Assembly: GCF_024448715.1 (NCBI RefSeq)
Contig: NZ_JAMOHZ010000006.1
Span: 186,001 to 250,000, forward strand
Length of the DNA: 64,000 nucleotides
DNA from: Stutzerimonas stutzeri
GTDB taxonomy: Bacteria > Pseudomonadota > Gammaproteobacteria > Pseudomonadales > Pseudomonadaceae
Direction of reading: 5' to 3'
In this document: one piece after another, positions 48,145 through 56,957 of the stretch
How the letters are laid out: each line of letters starts with the position of its first letter
How positions within the stretch are numbered: position 1 is the stretch's first letter
Program-made: the position numbers and the translations under genes
Notes under the pieces: generated by a model
The model's database searches: none
What the model saw: only the letters and a program-made list of their open reading frames with translations
Told to the model about the DNA's origin: nothing

Positions 48145-49551
48145 ATGCTTCCAAGCAAGTTGGCTTCAGCCTGTGCACGTGCCGTTGTCGGCGTAATGCT
48201 AGTTGGTACGATCGGAATTGCCGCTGATGTTCAGGCTCGGTCAAAACCCATAAAACCACCGGTATCGCACAGCGAATCACGTGAGCAGGATTCGCGCATT
48301 TTTGTTCCGATCGTATCGCCGCTGGCGGCATTTCCGGGGCTGCCAAGTGAGCGTTGGACCGGCATCTATCAAGGCTCGTCCTACCAAATCGAAGTTCCGC
48401 CGAACTGGAACGGCATGCTGGTCATGTACGCGCACGGCTACCGAGGCACAGGACCGGAACTCACCGTCGGGCCACCACCGATCCGTCCATGGCTGTTACA
48501 ACAGGGCTACGCCTGGGCCGCTTCCAGTTACAGCAAGAATTATTACGATGTGCGCGCCGGCGTCGAAGATACCAATGCCCTGGCGCTAGCCTTCAGCAGC
48601 CTGACAGGCAAGCCGCAGCCGTCCAAGACCTATATCACCGGACATTCAATGGGCGGCCACGTCGCGGCAGCGGCAGTAGAGGCCGAGACATACGCTACTG
48701 CCAATAACCCGGTGCGCTACAGCGGCTCGGTGCCCATGTGCGGTGTCACTGGCGATGTCTATGAGTTCGAGTACCTGATGAATTTCACCCTGGCCGCGCA
48801 GCACCTGGCTGGACTGGGGCCAACCACGTTTCCGGCGACCGATTTCCAGGCAAAGCTGCCGCAGATCATCGGTGCGCTATGGAACACCTACCCAACCGAT
48901 CCATCGCCGCAGGGCTTGAAGCTCGAAGGCATCGTGCGTGAGCTCAGCGGCGGCGAACGTCCAATTTTCGCCGAAGGTTTCCGCACAAGTTTGCAGAGTG
49001 TGGTGCTCGGTACAGGCGGTCGGGATGGTTCGGTTGACGGGATACTCGCCGACTCGCTCACCGGCAATCTCGCCACGCGCTACCAGTTCGATACGCGCAA
49101 GGCGATGTCCCGGGAAGAGCGCGAGTTCAACGATTCGATTATCCGTGTGATCGGCCATCCGCCAGCCAACAGCATCCGCCCGGACGGCCTGCGCTGGATT
49201 CCAGTAGTAAACGGCCAGTTCAACGTCCCGGTGGTCAGCATCCACACGCTCGGTGACCTCTACGTGCCGTTCATCCATGAGCAGATCTACCGCCGCAACG
49301 CTGTAGCCAACGGCAACGGCGACCTGCTGGTACAACGTGCCATCCGCGCACCCAGTCACTGCGACTTCAGCTACCAGGAACAGGTCGAAGCGATGGCAGC
49401 GATGCTGCAATGGGAACAGCAGGGCATCAAACCGGCCGGCGACGACGTCATAAACCCACGTGTCGTCGCAGATCCCGCCTACGGTTGCCGGTTCACCCGT
49501 AACGAAGGTGTTCCAACGCGTGCGTTGCTGCCGGCTTGTCCTGAGAGTTGA
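48145..49551 (+). CDS. Secreted alpha/beta hydrolase
   Basis: A 468-residue protein with a signal peptide (to about residue 32, ending in VQARS) and an alpha/beta hydrolase fold. An oxyanion HG pair is at residues 97-98 (YAHGYRG), the nucleophile elbow GHSMGG carries Ser168, an Asp in IHTLGDLYVPF and a His in APSHCDF complete the likely triad. Conserved Cys residues near the end (YGCRF, LPACPES) suggest a disulfide. The ATG at 48145 has CAGGAGA upstream. A strong terminator follows. Ester or amide substrates are possible; the substrate is unknown. Confidence 0.85.
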   Translation: MLPSKLASACARAVVGVMLVGTIGIAADVQARSKPIKPPVSHSESREQDSRIFVPIVSPLAAFPGLPSERWTGIYQGSSYQIEVPPNWNGMLVMYAHGYRGTGPELTVGPPPIRPWLLQQGYAWAASSYSKNYYDVRAGVEDTNALALAFSSLTGKPQPSKTYITGHSMGGHVAAAAVEAETYATANNPVRYSGSVPMCGVTGDVYEFEYLMNFTLAAQHLAGLGPTTFPATDFQAKLPQIIGALWNTYPTDPSPQGLKLEGIVRELSGGERPIFAEGFRTSLQSVVLGTGGRDGSVDGILADSLTGNLATRYQFDTRKAMSREEREFNDSIIRVIGHPPANSIRPDGLRWIPVVNGQFNVPVVSIHTLGDLYVPFIHEQIYRRNAVANGNGDLLVQRAIRAPSHCDFSYQEQVEAMAAMLQWEQQGIKPAGDDVINPRVVADPAYGCRFTRNEGVPTRALLPACPES

Positions 49552-49573
49552 TGCAATAGCGTCTTGAGCGAAG

Positions 49574-49600
49574 AAAGCCCTGCGTGTGCAGGGCTTTTTA
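49574..49600 (+). terminator. Rho-independent terminator after the hydrolase gene
   Basis: A perfect 10-bp stem (AAAGCCCTGC / GCAGGGCTTT, loop GTGT) ending in a T-run about 25 nt after the stop. The stem can also serve the convergent gene at 49616. Confidence 0.9.
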
Positions 49601-49615
49601 TATCTGAAATCTCAC

Positions 49616-50080
49616 TCAGGCGTTCCCCTGCCACGATCCACCGTGCAGGCTCGAGTTGCCCCAGCTCCGGAGAGCATTCTGCTTGATGCTCGATATTTTC
49701 CAATCGCCCTGTATGTCATCGAAGAGGAATTCATAACTTCCACACGAGTGGAAGAAATCGCCTGAGCCGGCAGAGTCAAAACGAAGAATCAGATAGTTGC
49801 ATCGCGCACTGACAGTACGCTCATCTGCACCACGCGCGATAAGAAGGTTGGAAAAGCTATGGTGCTTGGCCAACCTATCAACCGCATTCTGCCGGCGGCT
49901 AACGAAGTCTTGGCCACTCATCGTCGTGGGCTGCTCCCGACCCGAGGACGAGTAATCAATCGCCACCAGAGGCGCAAGGCATTCGACCATGGCAGGCCAG
50001 TCCCGCCGATCAAAGGAAAGGAAAAACTGACAGAGGAGGTCGTTGATCTGCAAGAAGATGGTCGTATCTATGGCTTTCAA
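49616..50080 (-). CDS. SnoaL-like (NTF2-fold) protein
   Basis: A 154-residue cytoplasmic protein with the order of a SnoaL/NTF2-like cone fold: INDLLCQFFLSFDRRDWPAMVECLAP at the N-terminus, the RCNYLILRF strand, and the DIQGDWKISSIKQ ending. This fold is shared by small enzymes, ligand-binding and ring-hydroxylation subunits, so the activity cannot be told. It stands alone between a terminator and a decayed umuC remnant. The ATG at 50080 has no obvious strong ribosome-binding site. Confidence 0.72.
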   Translation of the reverse strand: MKAIDTTIFLQINDLLCQFFLSFDRRDWPAMVECLAPLVAIDYSSSGREQPTTMSGQDFVSRRQNAVDRLAKHHSFSNLLIARGADERTVSARCNYLILRFDSAGSGDFFHSCGSYEFLFDDIQGDWKISSIKQNALRSWGNSSLHGGSWQGNA

Positions 50081-50189
50081 AAATATGCTCCGGTGGATAG
50101 CTAATATTCAATAACTCAGCACTGCACAGCTAGTGCGGGGACAATGAACGGATAAGCGAGTCAGCTCGGTCTGTCACGTTATTTGACCT

Positions 50190-50535
50190 ATGCCGCTCCA
50201 GCGAGAGCTGCGGGCGCAGCAACTCATGTGCAAGCGTATACGTGAGCATCCGCACCGGCATGTTCAAACCGGACGAATCCAAGTTCGCCAAAGGTGTCGT
50301 CTGTGAGCTGCCGTACCCAACCGACGACACCCGCTACATCACTCGCGCTGCTATCGCCGGGCTGGAGCTTATCTATGAAGGCTTTCCTTCAGCGAGGTTG
50401 TATTGCTGATCGGCCTGTGCCAGCGCGGCGAATACACCGATGACTCTTCACCGAAATCCAACCCGCCGCAACGCCAAGTGGGTACGCAATGCCCTCAGGC
50501 TGGGCCGCGTACCACTGGGGGATACAGCTGTTTTA
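50190..50535 (+). pseudogene. 3' remnant of a umuC/rulB DNA polymerase V gene
   Basis: Pieces of the UmuC C-terminal third are readable in changing frames: YAAPAR and ELRAQQLMCKRIR before 50241, then VSIRTGMFKPDESKFAKGVV... with CELPYPTDDTRYITRAA from 50242 to a stop at 50407, then LIGLCQRGEYTDD in another frame from 50403, and NAKWVRNALRLGRVPLGD further on. These match the order in Pseudomonas plasmid- or island-type UmuC (RulB). At least three frameshifts and the missing N-terminal two thirds show it is dead. Its end touches the 3' end of the curlin-like gene. Confidence 0.75.
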
Positions 50536-51573
50536 CTGTTGGAGAACGCTGGTTATGTTGCCGCTACCGTTCTGAACGACGCTCGCTGAATTACTGCCAA
50601 GCGATTGAGCTTGCGTCAGGAAAGCCTGGTTGCCGTGACCCGTTTGGCTGATGAGCGCTTCATGGGCGTGAAATTCTTGGCGGGCTTCTATCTGGTTATA
50701 AGACCCAACCTGAACGATATCCAGGCTGTTGTTGTTTCCAACCTGCGACGTTACCACCGTGTTGTAATCGCCTTCTGAGTATCCGGTTAAGCTACTGTTC
50801 TGCCCGGCCATGTAGGCGTCAAGCTCGTTTCCTGTGCCACGTTGTATATAGTCCAGCGAGCTGTAGCCGCCACCAGCTTCGATCTGCGCGATGTTGGCGA
50901 CACCAATTTGCTGTAGAAATACATCGGCGGCAGGGTAGCGTCCGGAGAACTGCTGTATGTTCGCCTGGTTGGCGATGCCGTTCTGTTCGACCACAGCGAA
51001 ACCACCACCAATGCCGGTGCTTACCTGTTCCAGCTGCACTAGGTTAGCCGTACCGGTCTGCTGAATTTCTGCGGTGCTGAAGCCGGACTGGTCCACTTGG
51101 ACGATGTTGCCTTGACCGATCGACACCACGTCAAGCTGGTTGCCTACCCAGGCCTGCCTGGCATTGAGTTGGTTGCCAGTACCCTCCTGATGGATAGTCG
51201 CAGTAACGGCAAGCTCGTCACGAGACTCATGCTGTTCGAGCGCGGCGCTATTTGCATTCCCTGTCTGATAGATATACGCGCTTGCCATCCCGGGCCGGCT
51301 TCCATTCACCTGATAAATTTCGGCGGTATTCAGCGCTCCTACTTGCTCGATGCTTGCCTGACCACCCTCGCTGCTGGTGCCAGATTGGTTAGTGAGTGCG
51401 CTGTTCTCCGTGCCGTTCTGCAGGATGAAGGACCGCTGCATGACGCCGCTCTGCGTCTGTTCTGCGCTGTTATCAATGCCGTTCTGTTCTACCTCAGCCA
51501 CACGTTCGTTGGCTAATACGCTGCCGCTTACCGCGAATAAAAGCGCTGCAGTTAAAGGAGTGATTTTAGACAT
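50533..51573 (-). CDS. Curlin-repeat protein (functional amyloid-like), orphan
   Basis: A 346-residue secreted protein: signal peptide (to about residue 22), then about 14 imperfect repeats of the curlin type with the pattern Q-x-G-x-x-N followed by hydrophobic/Q positions, for example VEQNGIDNSAEQTQSG, IQQTGTANLVQLEQ, ISQTGHGNQAFLTQ and the last VVQNGSGNITSVLQ. Such repeats form the stacked beta-strands of curli fibres (CsgA/CsgB). It is longer than usual CsgA/CsgB, and no csgDEFG export genes are in the window. The ATG at 51573 has GGAGA at good spacing. Amyloid formation is inferred. Confidence 0.88.
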   Translation of the reverse strand: MSKITPLTAALLFAVSGSVLANERVAEVEQNGIDNSAEQTQSGVMQRSFILQNGTENSALTNQSGTSSEGGQASIEQVGALNTAEIYQVNGSRPGMASAYIYQTGNANSAALEQHESRDELAVTATIHQEGTGNQLNARQAWVGNQLDVVSIGQGNIVQVDQSGFSTAEIQQTGTANLVQLEQVSTGIGGGFAVVEQNGIANQANIQQFSGRYPAADVFLQQIGVANIAQIEAGGGYSSLDYIQRGTGNELDAYMAGQNSSLTGYSEGDYNTVVTSQVGNNNSLDIVQVGSYNQIEARQEFHAHEALISQTGHGNQAFLTQAQSLGSNSASVVQNGSGNITSVLQQ

Positions 51574-51768
51574 TGGAATCTCCTGTTCGCATTGGATTAG
51601 CTCCGTACATCACAGGCGAAGCAAGGAGAGTGTTGTCGGTCCGTTCAGGTTGCGGTATAGGTCAAAAGAGCCAAACGGTGGCTGACGGGGATTAGCTCCT
51701 TTCCTCGTGCATGCCGGCCTTTTTTGCAGTGATCATGTATTTGCCACAGTTCCCAGCTGCGGTTTCGT

Positions 51769-52073
51769 CTATGGCATGTAGTTGTTGGCAGCTGCGCATG
51801 CGGGCTGGTATCGGCTGCCCGTCTGCTTGAAGGCGACCTCGGCACCTTTCGGCGTTCGCGGTAGATCAGGGCCGCGTTTGTAGTTTTGGCACACACTGTT
51901 GAAGTCGATCTGGTCGTTTACGACTGCCCACTTGAACTGTCCGCCGACGCGCTGTCTGTTATAGCCCGCTCTCTCAGCTCCAATTGCTTAGGTGGGTCTG
52001 ACGGCTTACGGAGCGCGTCTGCCTGCTGTTGGATGAGTTCGCAGCGTAGTAGCGAGCCGGGGGATGGCTGCAT
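51769..52073 (-). pseudogene. Decayed or frameshifted gene of unknown function
   Basis: On the minus strand two neighbouring frames together read like one protein: from 52073 MQPSPGSLLRCELIQQQADA...KQLELRERA, then after a one-base shift near 51968 GYNRQRVGGQFKWAVVNDQI...FNSVCQNYKRG to a TAG at 51769. Both parts have protein-like composition while their alternative frames do not. Start and original length are uncertain and no family was recognised. It may be the stump of a small secreted or cytoplasmic protein lost by drift. Confidence 0.33.
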
Positions 52074-52160
52074 TTTGTTTACGGTGGGGCGGGCGTGCAG
52101 TTGTCGTCGCTGGGAACAATACCGACGCGAACTCACTGGTCCTGCCAAAGCGATGGTATC

Positions 52161-52234
52161 TGGAGCGGGCGAAGGGAATCGAACCCTCGTCATGAGCTTG
52201 GGAAGCTCAGGTAATGCCATTATACGACGCCCGC
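52161..52234 (-). tRNA. tRNA-Gly (anticodon CCC)
   Basis: A complete cloverleaf on the minus strand including encoded CCA: acceptor GCGGGCG pairing with CGCCCGC, anticodon stem TGAGC/GCTCA with loop TTCCCAA (anticodon CCC), and T-arm GAGGGTTCGATTCCCTT. It closely resembles E. coli glyU. The tRNA lies at the edge of the accessory region with decayed genes, which makes it a possible integration hotspot. Confidence 0.95.
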
Positions 52235-52300
52235 GCAGGCAGCCTTTGTACCAGAAGGGCGGGGCGAGTTGAAGCTGATGAAGTGGTTTTCCCCGTTGTT

Positions 52301-52993
52301 TCAGGTCTGCTCGATTTCCTCTGGAGTCAGGCTGCGGTATTGGCCGGGGGCGAGGGTGGGATCGAGCTGCAGCGGGCCCATGCGTTCGCGGTGCAGTCTG
52401 GTGACCTTGTTGTTGAAGTGACCGAACATGCGTTTGACCTGATGGTAGCGGCCTTCATGCAGGGTCAGGCGTGCCTGATGCGAGCCGAGCAGTTCGAGCG
52501 CGGCGGGCAGGGTAGTGAGGTTCTCGAAGCGGAAGTAGAGGCCTTGGGCGAAGCGCTCGACGCAGATGGGGTCGATGGGGTCTTCGGTTTCGACGAGGTA
52601 GGTTTTGCCCAGCAGGCTTTTCGGTTGGGTCAGGCGGCGTGACCATAGGCCGTCGTTAGTGATGACCAACAGCCCGGTGGTGTTGAAGTCCAGCCTCCCG
52701 GCGATGTGCAGTTCGCCCTTGTCCGGTTCATGTAGCAGGTTGAGTACCGTGGGGTGCTGCGGATCGGCGGTGGCGCTGACGCAGCCAGCCGGCTTGTTCA
52801 GCATAAAGAACCGCGCGGGTTTGCCTGCCTGCAACACCTCGCCGTCCAGCTCGATACGGTCGAAGATGCGGACATCATGGGTGCCGTCGCAAACGGTCGC
52901 TCCATTCACCGAAGCACGGCCCGATGCCAGCAGGAGACGCGCTTGGCGATGACTGCAGTCGGGCAGGTTGGCAAGGAAGCGGTCGAGGCGCAT
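52301..52993 (-). CDS. rsuA: 16S rRNA pseudouridine synthase RsuA
   Basis: Makes pseudouridine 516 in 16S rRNA. The 230-residue product has an N-terminal S4-like RNA-binding domain (MRLDRFLANLPDCSHRQARLLLASGRASVNG), the catalytic motif GRLDFNTTGLLVITNDG (about residues 99-115) with the conserved Asp, and the typical GRYHQVKRMFGHFNNKV segment. It starts at the last base of the upstream CWC gene's stop, so the two are probably co-transcribed. RluE/RluF-like alternatives are less likely given the length and motif. Confidence 0.9.
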   Translation of the reverse strand: MRLDRFLANLPDCSHRQARLLLASGRASVNGATVCDGTHDVRIFDRIELDGEVLQAGKPARFFMLNKPAGCVSATADPQHPTVLNLLHEPDKGELHIAGRLDFNTTGLLVITNDGLWSRRLTQPKSLLGKTYLVETEDPIDPICVERFAQGLYFRFENLTTLPAALELLGSHQARLTLHEGRYHQVKRMFGHFNNKVTRLHRERMGPLQLDPTLAPGQYRSLTPEEIEQT

Positions 52994-53202
52994 CAGGGTT
53001 TTGCTGGAGACTCGCCGCGAGCGCAGCGCGGGCAGATGCAGGCTTTATTCAGCGTGTCGTCCGGAATCCGTTCACGGGACTCGGGGGATATCTCGGCGCT
53101 AAAGCACCAGCACGGCTGAGTTGCGGTAGCCGGGTTGGACAGGCTGCATTGATTCGACTGGCCGCAAACTGGGCATTTACTGGGATCGGGTGTCTGGTTC
53201 AT
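52993..53202 (-). CDS. Cysteine-rich CWC protein
   Basis: A 69-residue protein with eight Cys residues in zinc-binding-like pairs: CPVCGQSNQC near the start, CWCF in the middle and CICPRCA near the end. This is the cysteine-rich CWC family, often next to pseudouridine synthase or metG genes in Pseudomonas. The TGATG junction with rsuA indicates coupling. Metal binding is inferred; the role is unknown. Confidence 0.8.
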   Translation of the reverse strand: MNQTPDPSKCPVCGQSNQCSLSNPATATQPCWCFSAEISPESRERIPDDTLNKACICPRCARGESPAKP

Positions 53203-53263
53203 TACCGCCTCCGGGGAATGTCAGCAGCTCGCTGTGGTGAGACGGTCGTTGGGGAATCGAAGC

Positions 53264-53290
53264 GGGAGCCCGGCGTTGCGCCGGGCTCCC
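53264..53290 (-). terminator. Strong hairpin after metG
   Basis: A 12-bp perfect stem (GGGAGCCCGGCG / CGCCGGGCTCCC) with a 3-nt loop, 15 nt past the metG stop. No T-run follows on the minus strand, so it may be a factor-assisted terminator or 3'-end stabiliser. Confidence 0.7.
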
Positions 53291-53304
53291 GTGCTGTTAC
53301 GTCG

Positions 53305-55347
53305 TTACTTAACGCGCTGACCAGGTTTAGCGCCGCTGTCGGGGCTGAGCAGGTAGATCTCTTCACCGCCAGGGCCGGCGGCCAGCACCATGCCTTCGGA
53401 GATGCCGAACTTCATCTTGCGCGCGGCCAGGTTAGCGACGTACAGGGTCAGGCGGCCTTCGAGCTTGCTCGGGTCTGGGTAGGCGCTCTTGATGCCGGAA
53501 AAAACGTTGCGCTTGGCGTCGCCGATATCCAGGGTCAGGCGCAGCAGCTTGTCGGCACCTTCGACGAACTCGCACTTCTCGATCAACGCGATGCGCAGGT
53601 CAACCGCAGCAAAGGCGTCGAAGGCGATTTCGGCGGCGATCGGCTCCTTGGTCAGTTCGCCATTGCCTTGGGCTGGCGCAGCGGTTTCAGTGGAGGCGAG
53701 GTCTTCCTTGGATGATTCGATCATGGCTTCGATTTTGGCAGGCTCGATACGGGTCAATAGCGGGGTGAAGGCGTTTAGCTGATGGTTGCTTAGCAGCGTC
53801 TGAAGGTCAGTCCAGCCCAGCGGCTCGACGTTCAGGAAGCGCTCGGCGTCGGCAGCCAGGTTTGGCAGCACTGGCTTGAGGAAGATTACCAGCTGACGGA
53901 ACAGGTTGATGCCGGTGGCGCAGATCGCCTGGACTTCATCCTGCATGCCGTCCTGTTTGTTCAGTGCCCAGGGCGCCTTATCGGCGATCCAGGCATTAGC
54001 GCGGTCGGCCAGCGCCATGATCTCGCGCATGGCACGGGCGAAATCACGGTTCTCGTAAGCGTCGGCAATGGACGGTGCTGCCGTCTGGAAGGCGTCGGTC
54101 AGTTCCGGTGCGGCGTTGCGGTCGACCATCACACCGCCGTTGCCCTTGTGGATGAACCCGGCGCAACGGCTGGCGATGTTGACCACTTTGCCGACCAGAT
54201 CGGAATTGACCTTTTGCACGAAATCTTCGAGGTTCAGGTCTAGGTCGTCCACGCCGCGGCCGAGCTTGGCCGCGTAGTAGTAGCGCAGGTATTCCGGGTT
54301 CAGGTGATCGAGGTAGGTGCGCGCCTTGATAAAGGTGCCGCGCGACTTGGACATCTTCTGCCCGTTCACCGTCAGGTATCCGTGCACGGCGACGGCGGTG
54401 GGCTTGCGGTAGCCGGCACCTTCGAGCATGGCAGGCCAGAACAGGGTGTGGAAGTTGATGATGTCCTTGCCGATGAAGTGGTACAGCTCGGCGCTTGAGT
54501 CTTTGTTCCAGAATGCATCGAAGTCCAGTTCTGGGCGGCGCGAGCAGAGGTTCTTGAAACTGGCCATGTAGCCGATGGGCGCATCCAGCCAGACGTAGAA
54601 ATACTTTCCGGGCTCGTCGGGGATTTCGAAGCCGAAGTAGGGCGCGTCACGGGAGATGTCCCACTCGTGCAGGCCGCCGTCGAGCCATTCGGCGATCTTG
54701 TTCGCCACCGAATCCTGCAGGCTGCCGCTGCGGGTCCACTCTTTGAGCATCGCCTCGAAGTCGGGCAGCTTGAAGAAGAAGTGCTTGGAGTCCCGCAGCA
54801 CCGGCGTGGCGCCGGAGATGGCCGAGCGTGGGTTCTTGAGTTCGGTGGGCTCGTAGGTGGCGCCGCACTTTTCGCAGTTGTCGCCGTACTGGTCCTCGGC
54901 CGCACACTTCGGGCAGGTGCCCTTGATGAAGCGGTCAGCGAGGAACATGCCTTTTTCAGGGTCGAAATACTGGGTGACCGAGCGCGTGGCGATGTGGCCG
55001 GCGTCGCGCAGCTTGGTGTAAATCAGCTCAGACAGCTCGCGATTCTCTTCCGCGTGGGTCGAATGGAAGTTGTCGAAGTCGACCAGGAAGTCGGCGAAGT
55101 CGGCGCTGTGTTCGGCCTGCACATTGGCGATCAACTGCTCGGGCGTGATGCCTTCCTTTTCGGCGCGCAGCATGATGGCCGAGCCATGGGCGTCGTCGGC
55201 GCAGACATAGATGCACCGGTTGCCGCGCAGCTTCTGAAACCGCACCCACATGTCCGTCTGGATGTACTCGAGCATGTGGCCAAGGTGAATCGAACCGTTG
55301 GCGTAGGGCAGGGCACTGGTAACGAGGATCTGACGGGCTTCGGACAT
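53305..55347 (-). CDS. metG: Methionyl-tRNA synthetase
   Basis: Charges tRNA-Met. The 680-residue class I enzyme has the HLGH form of the HIGH motif at residues 21-24, the zinc-binding [17 protein letters not shown] insertion, the KMSKSRG signature and a C-terminal EMAP/tRNA-binding domain (from about residue 580, with [12 protein letters not shown] and [12 protein letters not shown]). The ATG at 55347 gives [18 protein letters not shown]; the longer frame upstream is discarded. It is divergent from apbC, the common arrangement. Confidence 0.98.
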   Translation of the reverse strand: MSEARQILVTSALPYANGSIHLGHMLEYIQTDMWVRFQKLRGNRCIYVCADDAHGSAIMLRAEKEGITPEQLIANVQAEHSADFADFLVDFDNFHSTHAEENRELSELIYTKLRDAGHIATRSVTQYFDPEKGMFLADRFIKGTCPKCAAEDQYGDNCEKCGATYEPTELKNPRSAISGATPVLRDSKHFFFKLPDFEAMLKEWTRSGSLQDSVANKIAEWLDGGLHEWDISRDAPYFGFEIPDEPGKYFYVWLDAPIGYMASFKNLCSRRPELDFDAFWNKDSSAELYHFIGKDIINFHTLFWPAMLEGAGYRKPTAVAVHGYLTVNGQKMSKSRGTFIKARTYLDHLNPEYLRYYYAAKLGRGVDDLDLNLEDFVQKVNSDLVGKVVNIASRCAGFIHKGNGGVMVDRNAAPELTDAFQTAAPSIADAYENRDFARAMREIMALADRANAWIADKAPWALNKQDGMQDEVQAICATGINLFRQLVIFLKPVLPNLAADAERFLNVEPLGWTDLQTLLSNHQLNAFTPLLTRIEPAKIEAMIESSKEDLASTETAAPAQGNGELTKEPIAAEIAFDAFAAVDLRIALIEKCEFVEGADKLLRLTLDIGDAKRNVFSGIKSAYPDPSKLEGRLTLYVANLAARKMKFGISEGMVLAAGPGGEEIYLLSPDSGAKPGQRVK

Positions 55348-55541
55348 GGGGGAAATCTGCAGTCGGGGTTGCGAAGTTAGTCGGACACTATAAAGGTGCG
55401 AGGTTTTTTTTTCACCCGCACTGGCGCGGCTGGTGCCGGTCGAATACCGAGTGCCGCGCCATGTTGACGCGGTTGATGGGCCCATACGGCACCACGGGGT
55501 AAGATGCCCGTCTGTTTTACTAGGTTTTCTTGGGAGTAGTC

Positions 55542-56636
55542 ATGACCGTCACACGCGAAGCTGTCGAAGCCGTACTGCGTCAGTACACCGACCCGAACCT
55601 GAACCAAGACCCGGTGACCGCCGGTTGTGTACGTTCCATCGAAGTTCAGGGCGATCGCGTCGGCGTGCAGCTCGAGCTGGGTTATGCCGCCGGGCTGTTT
55701 CGCAGCGGTTGGGCGCAAATGCTCGCGATGGCGATCGAGCAGCTCGAAGGCGTGACGCGTGCTGATGTCCAGGTCGACTGCGTAATCAAGCCACACAAGG
55801 CGCAGGACCAGGTGCCAGCGCTGGCCAATGTGAAGAACATCATCGCGGTGGCTTCCGGCAAGGGCGGTGTTGGCAAGTCCACCACGGCGGCCAATCTGGC
55901 GCTGGCGCTGGCGCGCGAAGGGGCGCGTGTAGGTGTGCTGGATGCGGACATTTACGGGCCGAGCCAGGGCATCATGTTCGGCATCGTCGAGGGCACGCGC
56001 CCGCAGATACGGGACGGCAAAGCCTTCATCCCGCTGGAAGCGCACGGCGTGCAGATCATGTCGATGGCGTTTCTGGCCGACGACAAGACTCCGATGGTCT
56101 GGCGCGGCCCGATGGTTTCCGGAGCCTTGCTGCAGCTGATCACCCAGACGGCGTGGAACGATCTCGACTATCTCGTGGTGGACATGCCACCGGGCACCGG
56201 TGACATCCAGCTGACCCTGGCGCAGAAAGTGCCGGTGGTGGGCGCGGTAATTGTCACTACGCCGCAGGACCTGGCGCTGCTGGATGCCAAGAAGGGCGTC
56301 GAGATGTTTCGCAAGGTGAACATTCCGGTGCTTGGAGTGGTGGAAAACATGGCCATCCACATTTGCTCGAACTGCGGCCATGCCGAGCATCTGTTCGGTG
56401 AAGGCGGCGGTGAGAAGCTGGCAGAGCAGTACAACGTCGAGCTGCTGGCCTCGTTGCCGCTGTCGATGGCAATCCGCAGTCAGGCCGATGCCGGCAAGCC
56501 AACCACTATCGCCGATCCGGAAAGCCAGATCGCCATGATCTATCAGCAGATGGCGCGCAGCGTTGGGGCGCGGATTTCACAGAGCGGCCAGATCATTGCG
56601 CAGTCGATGCCGAACATCGTCGTCTCCGACGATTGA
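55542..56636 (+). CDS. apbC: Iron-sulfur cluster carrier ApbC (Mrp/NBP35 family)
   Basis: P-loop ATPase that carries and delivers iron-sulfur clusters. The 364-residue product has an N-terminal MIP18/DUF59 domain (residues about 5-80), deviant Walker A GKGGVGKST at 106-114, the DMPPGTGD motif, and a CxxC (CSNCG) near residue 272 that would bridge a cluster in the dimer. The ATG at 55542 follows GGGAG. It is divergent from metG; a bidirectional terminator follows. Confidence 0.95.
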   Translation: MTVTREAVEAVLRQYTDPNLNQDPVTAGCVRSIEVQGDRVGVQLELGYAAGLFRSGWAQMLAMAIEQLEGVTRADVQVDCVIKPHKAQDQVPALANVKNIIAVASGKGGVGKSTTAANLALALAREGARVGVLDADIYGPSQGIMFGIVEGTRPQIRDGKAFIPLEAHGVQIMSMAFLADDKTPMVWRGPMVSGALLQLITQTAWNDLDYLVVDMPPGTGDIQLTLAQKVPVVGAVIVTTPQDLALLDAKKGVEMFRKVNIPVLGVVENMAIHICSNCGHAEHLFGEGGGEKLAEQYNVELLASLPLSMAIRSQADAGKPTTIADPESQIAMIYQQMARSVGARISQSGQIIAQSMPNIVVSDD

Positions 56637-56706
56637 CCCGTGAGCGGGCGGCGCTCGTGCGTCGTCCGCTGCCGGGCCGCTTGATGCAGCAAATCGCAGG
56701 CATAAA

Positions 56707-56732
56707 AAAGCCCCGCCGAAGCGGGGCTTTTT
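56707..56732. terminator. Bidirectional rho-independent terminator
   Basis: A perfect 10-bp stem (AAAGCCCCGC / GCGGGGCTTT, loop CGAA) with A's before and T's after, placed between the convergent apbC and cold-shock genes. It can serve both. Confidence 0.9.
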
Positions 56733-56747
56733 CAGAGAAACTTCAGG

Positions 56748-56957
56748 TTAGATAACCTGAACTTCCTCAGCTTGCATGCCCTTCTGGCCGCGGGTAGCGA
56801 CGAAGGAAACTTGCTGGCCTTCTTTCAGGCTCTTGAAACCGTCGCCCTGGATGGCGCGGAAGTGTACGAAAAGGTCGTCACCGGATTGCGGAGTGATGAA
56901 GCCGAAGCCTTTCTCATCGTTGAACCACTTAACGGTACCGGTTTGGCGATTGGACAT
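56748..56957 (-). CDS. Cold-shock protein (CspA/CspD-like)
   Basis: A 69-residue single cold-shock domain, nucleic-acid-binding: [20 protein letters not shown] with RNP1 KGFGFI and RNP2 LFVHF. The ATG at 56957 has AAGGAGACATTTC before it. The region upstream to 57276 is gene-free and probably includes a long 5' leader as in cspA-type genes. The family is an RNA chaperone; which Csp paralogue it is cannot be said. Confidence 0.95.
   Translation of the reverse strand: MSNRQTGTVKWFNDEKGFGFITPQSGDDLFVHFRAIQGDGFKSLKEGQQVSFVATRGQKGMQAEEVQVI

Noticed and set aside
51886..52272. Plus-strand open frame of 128 codons across tRNA-Gly
   Set aside because: It runs through the tRNA gene on the opposite strand and has no conserved or domain-like content.
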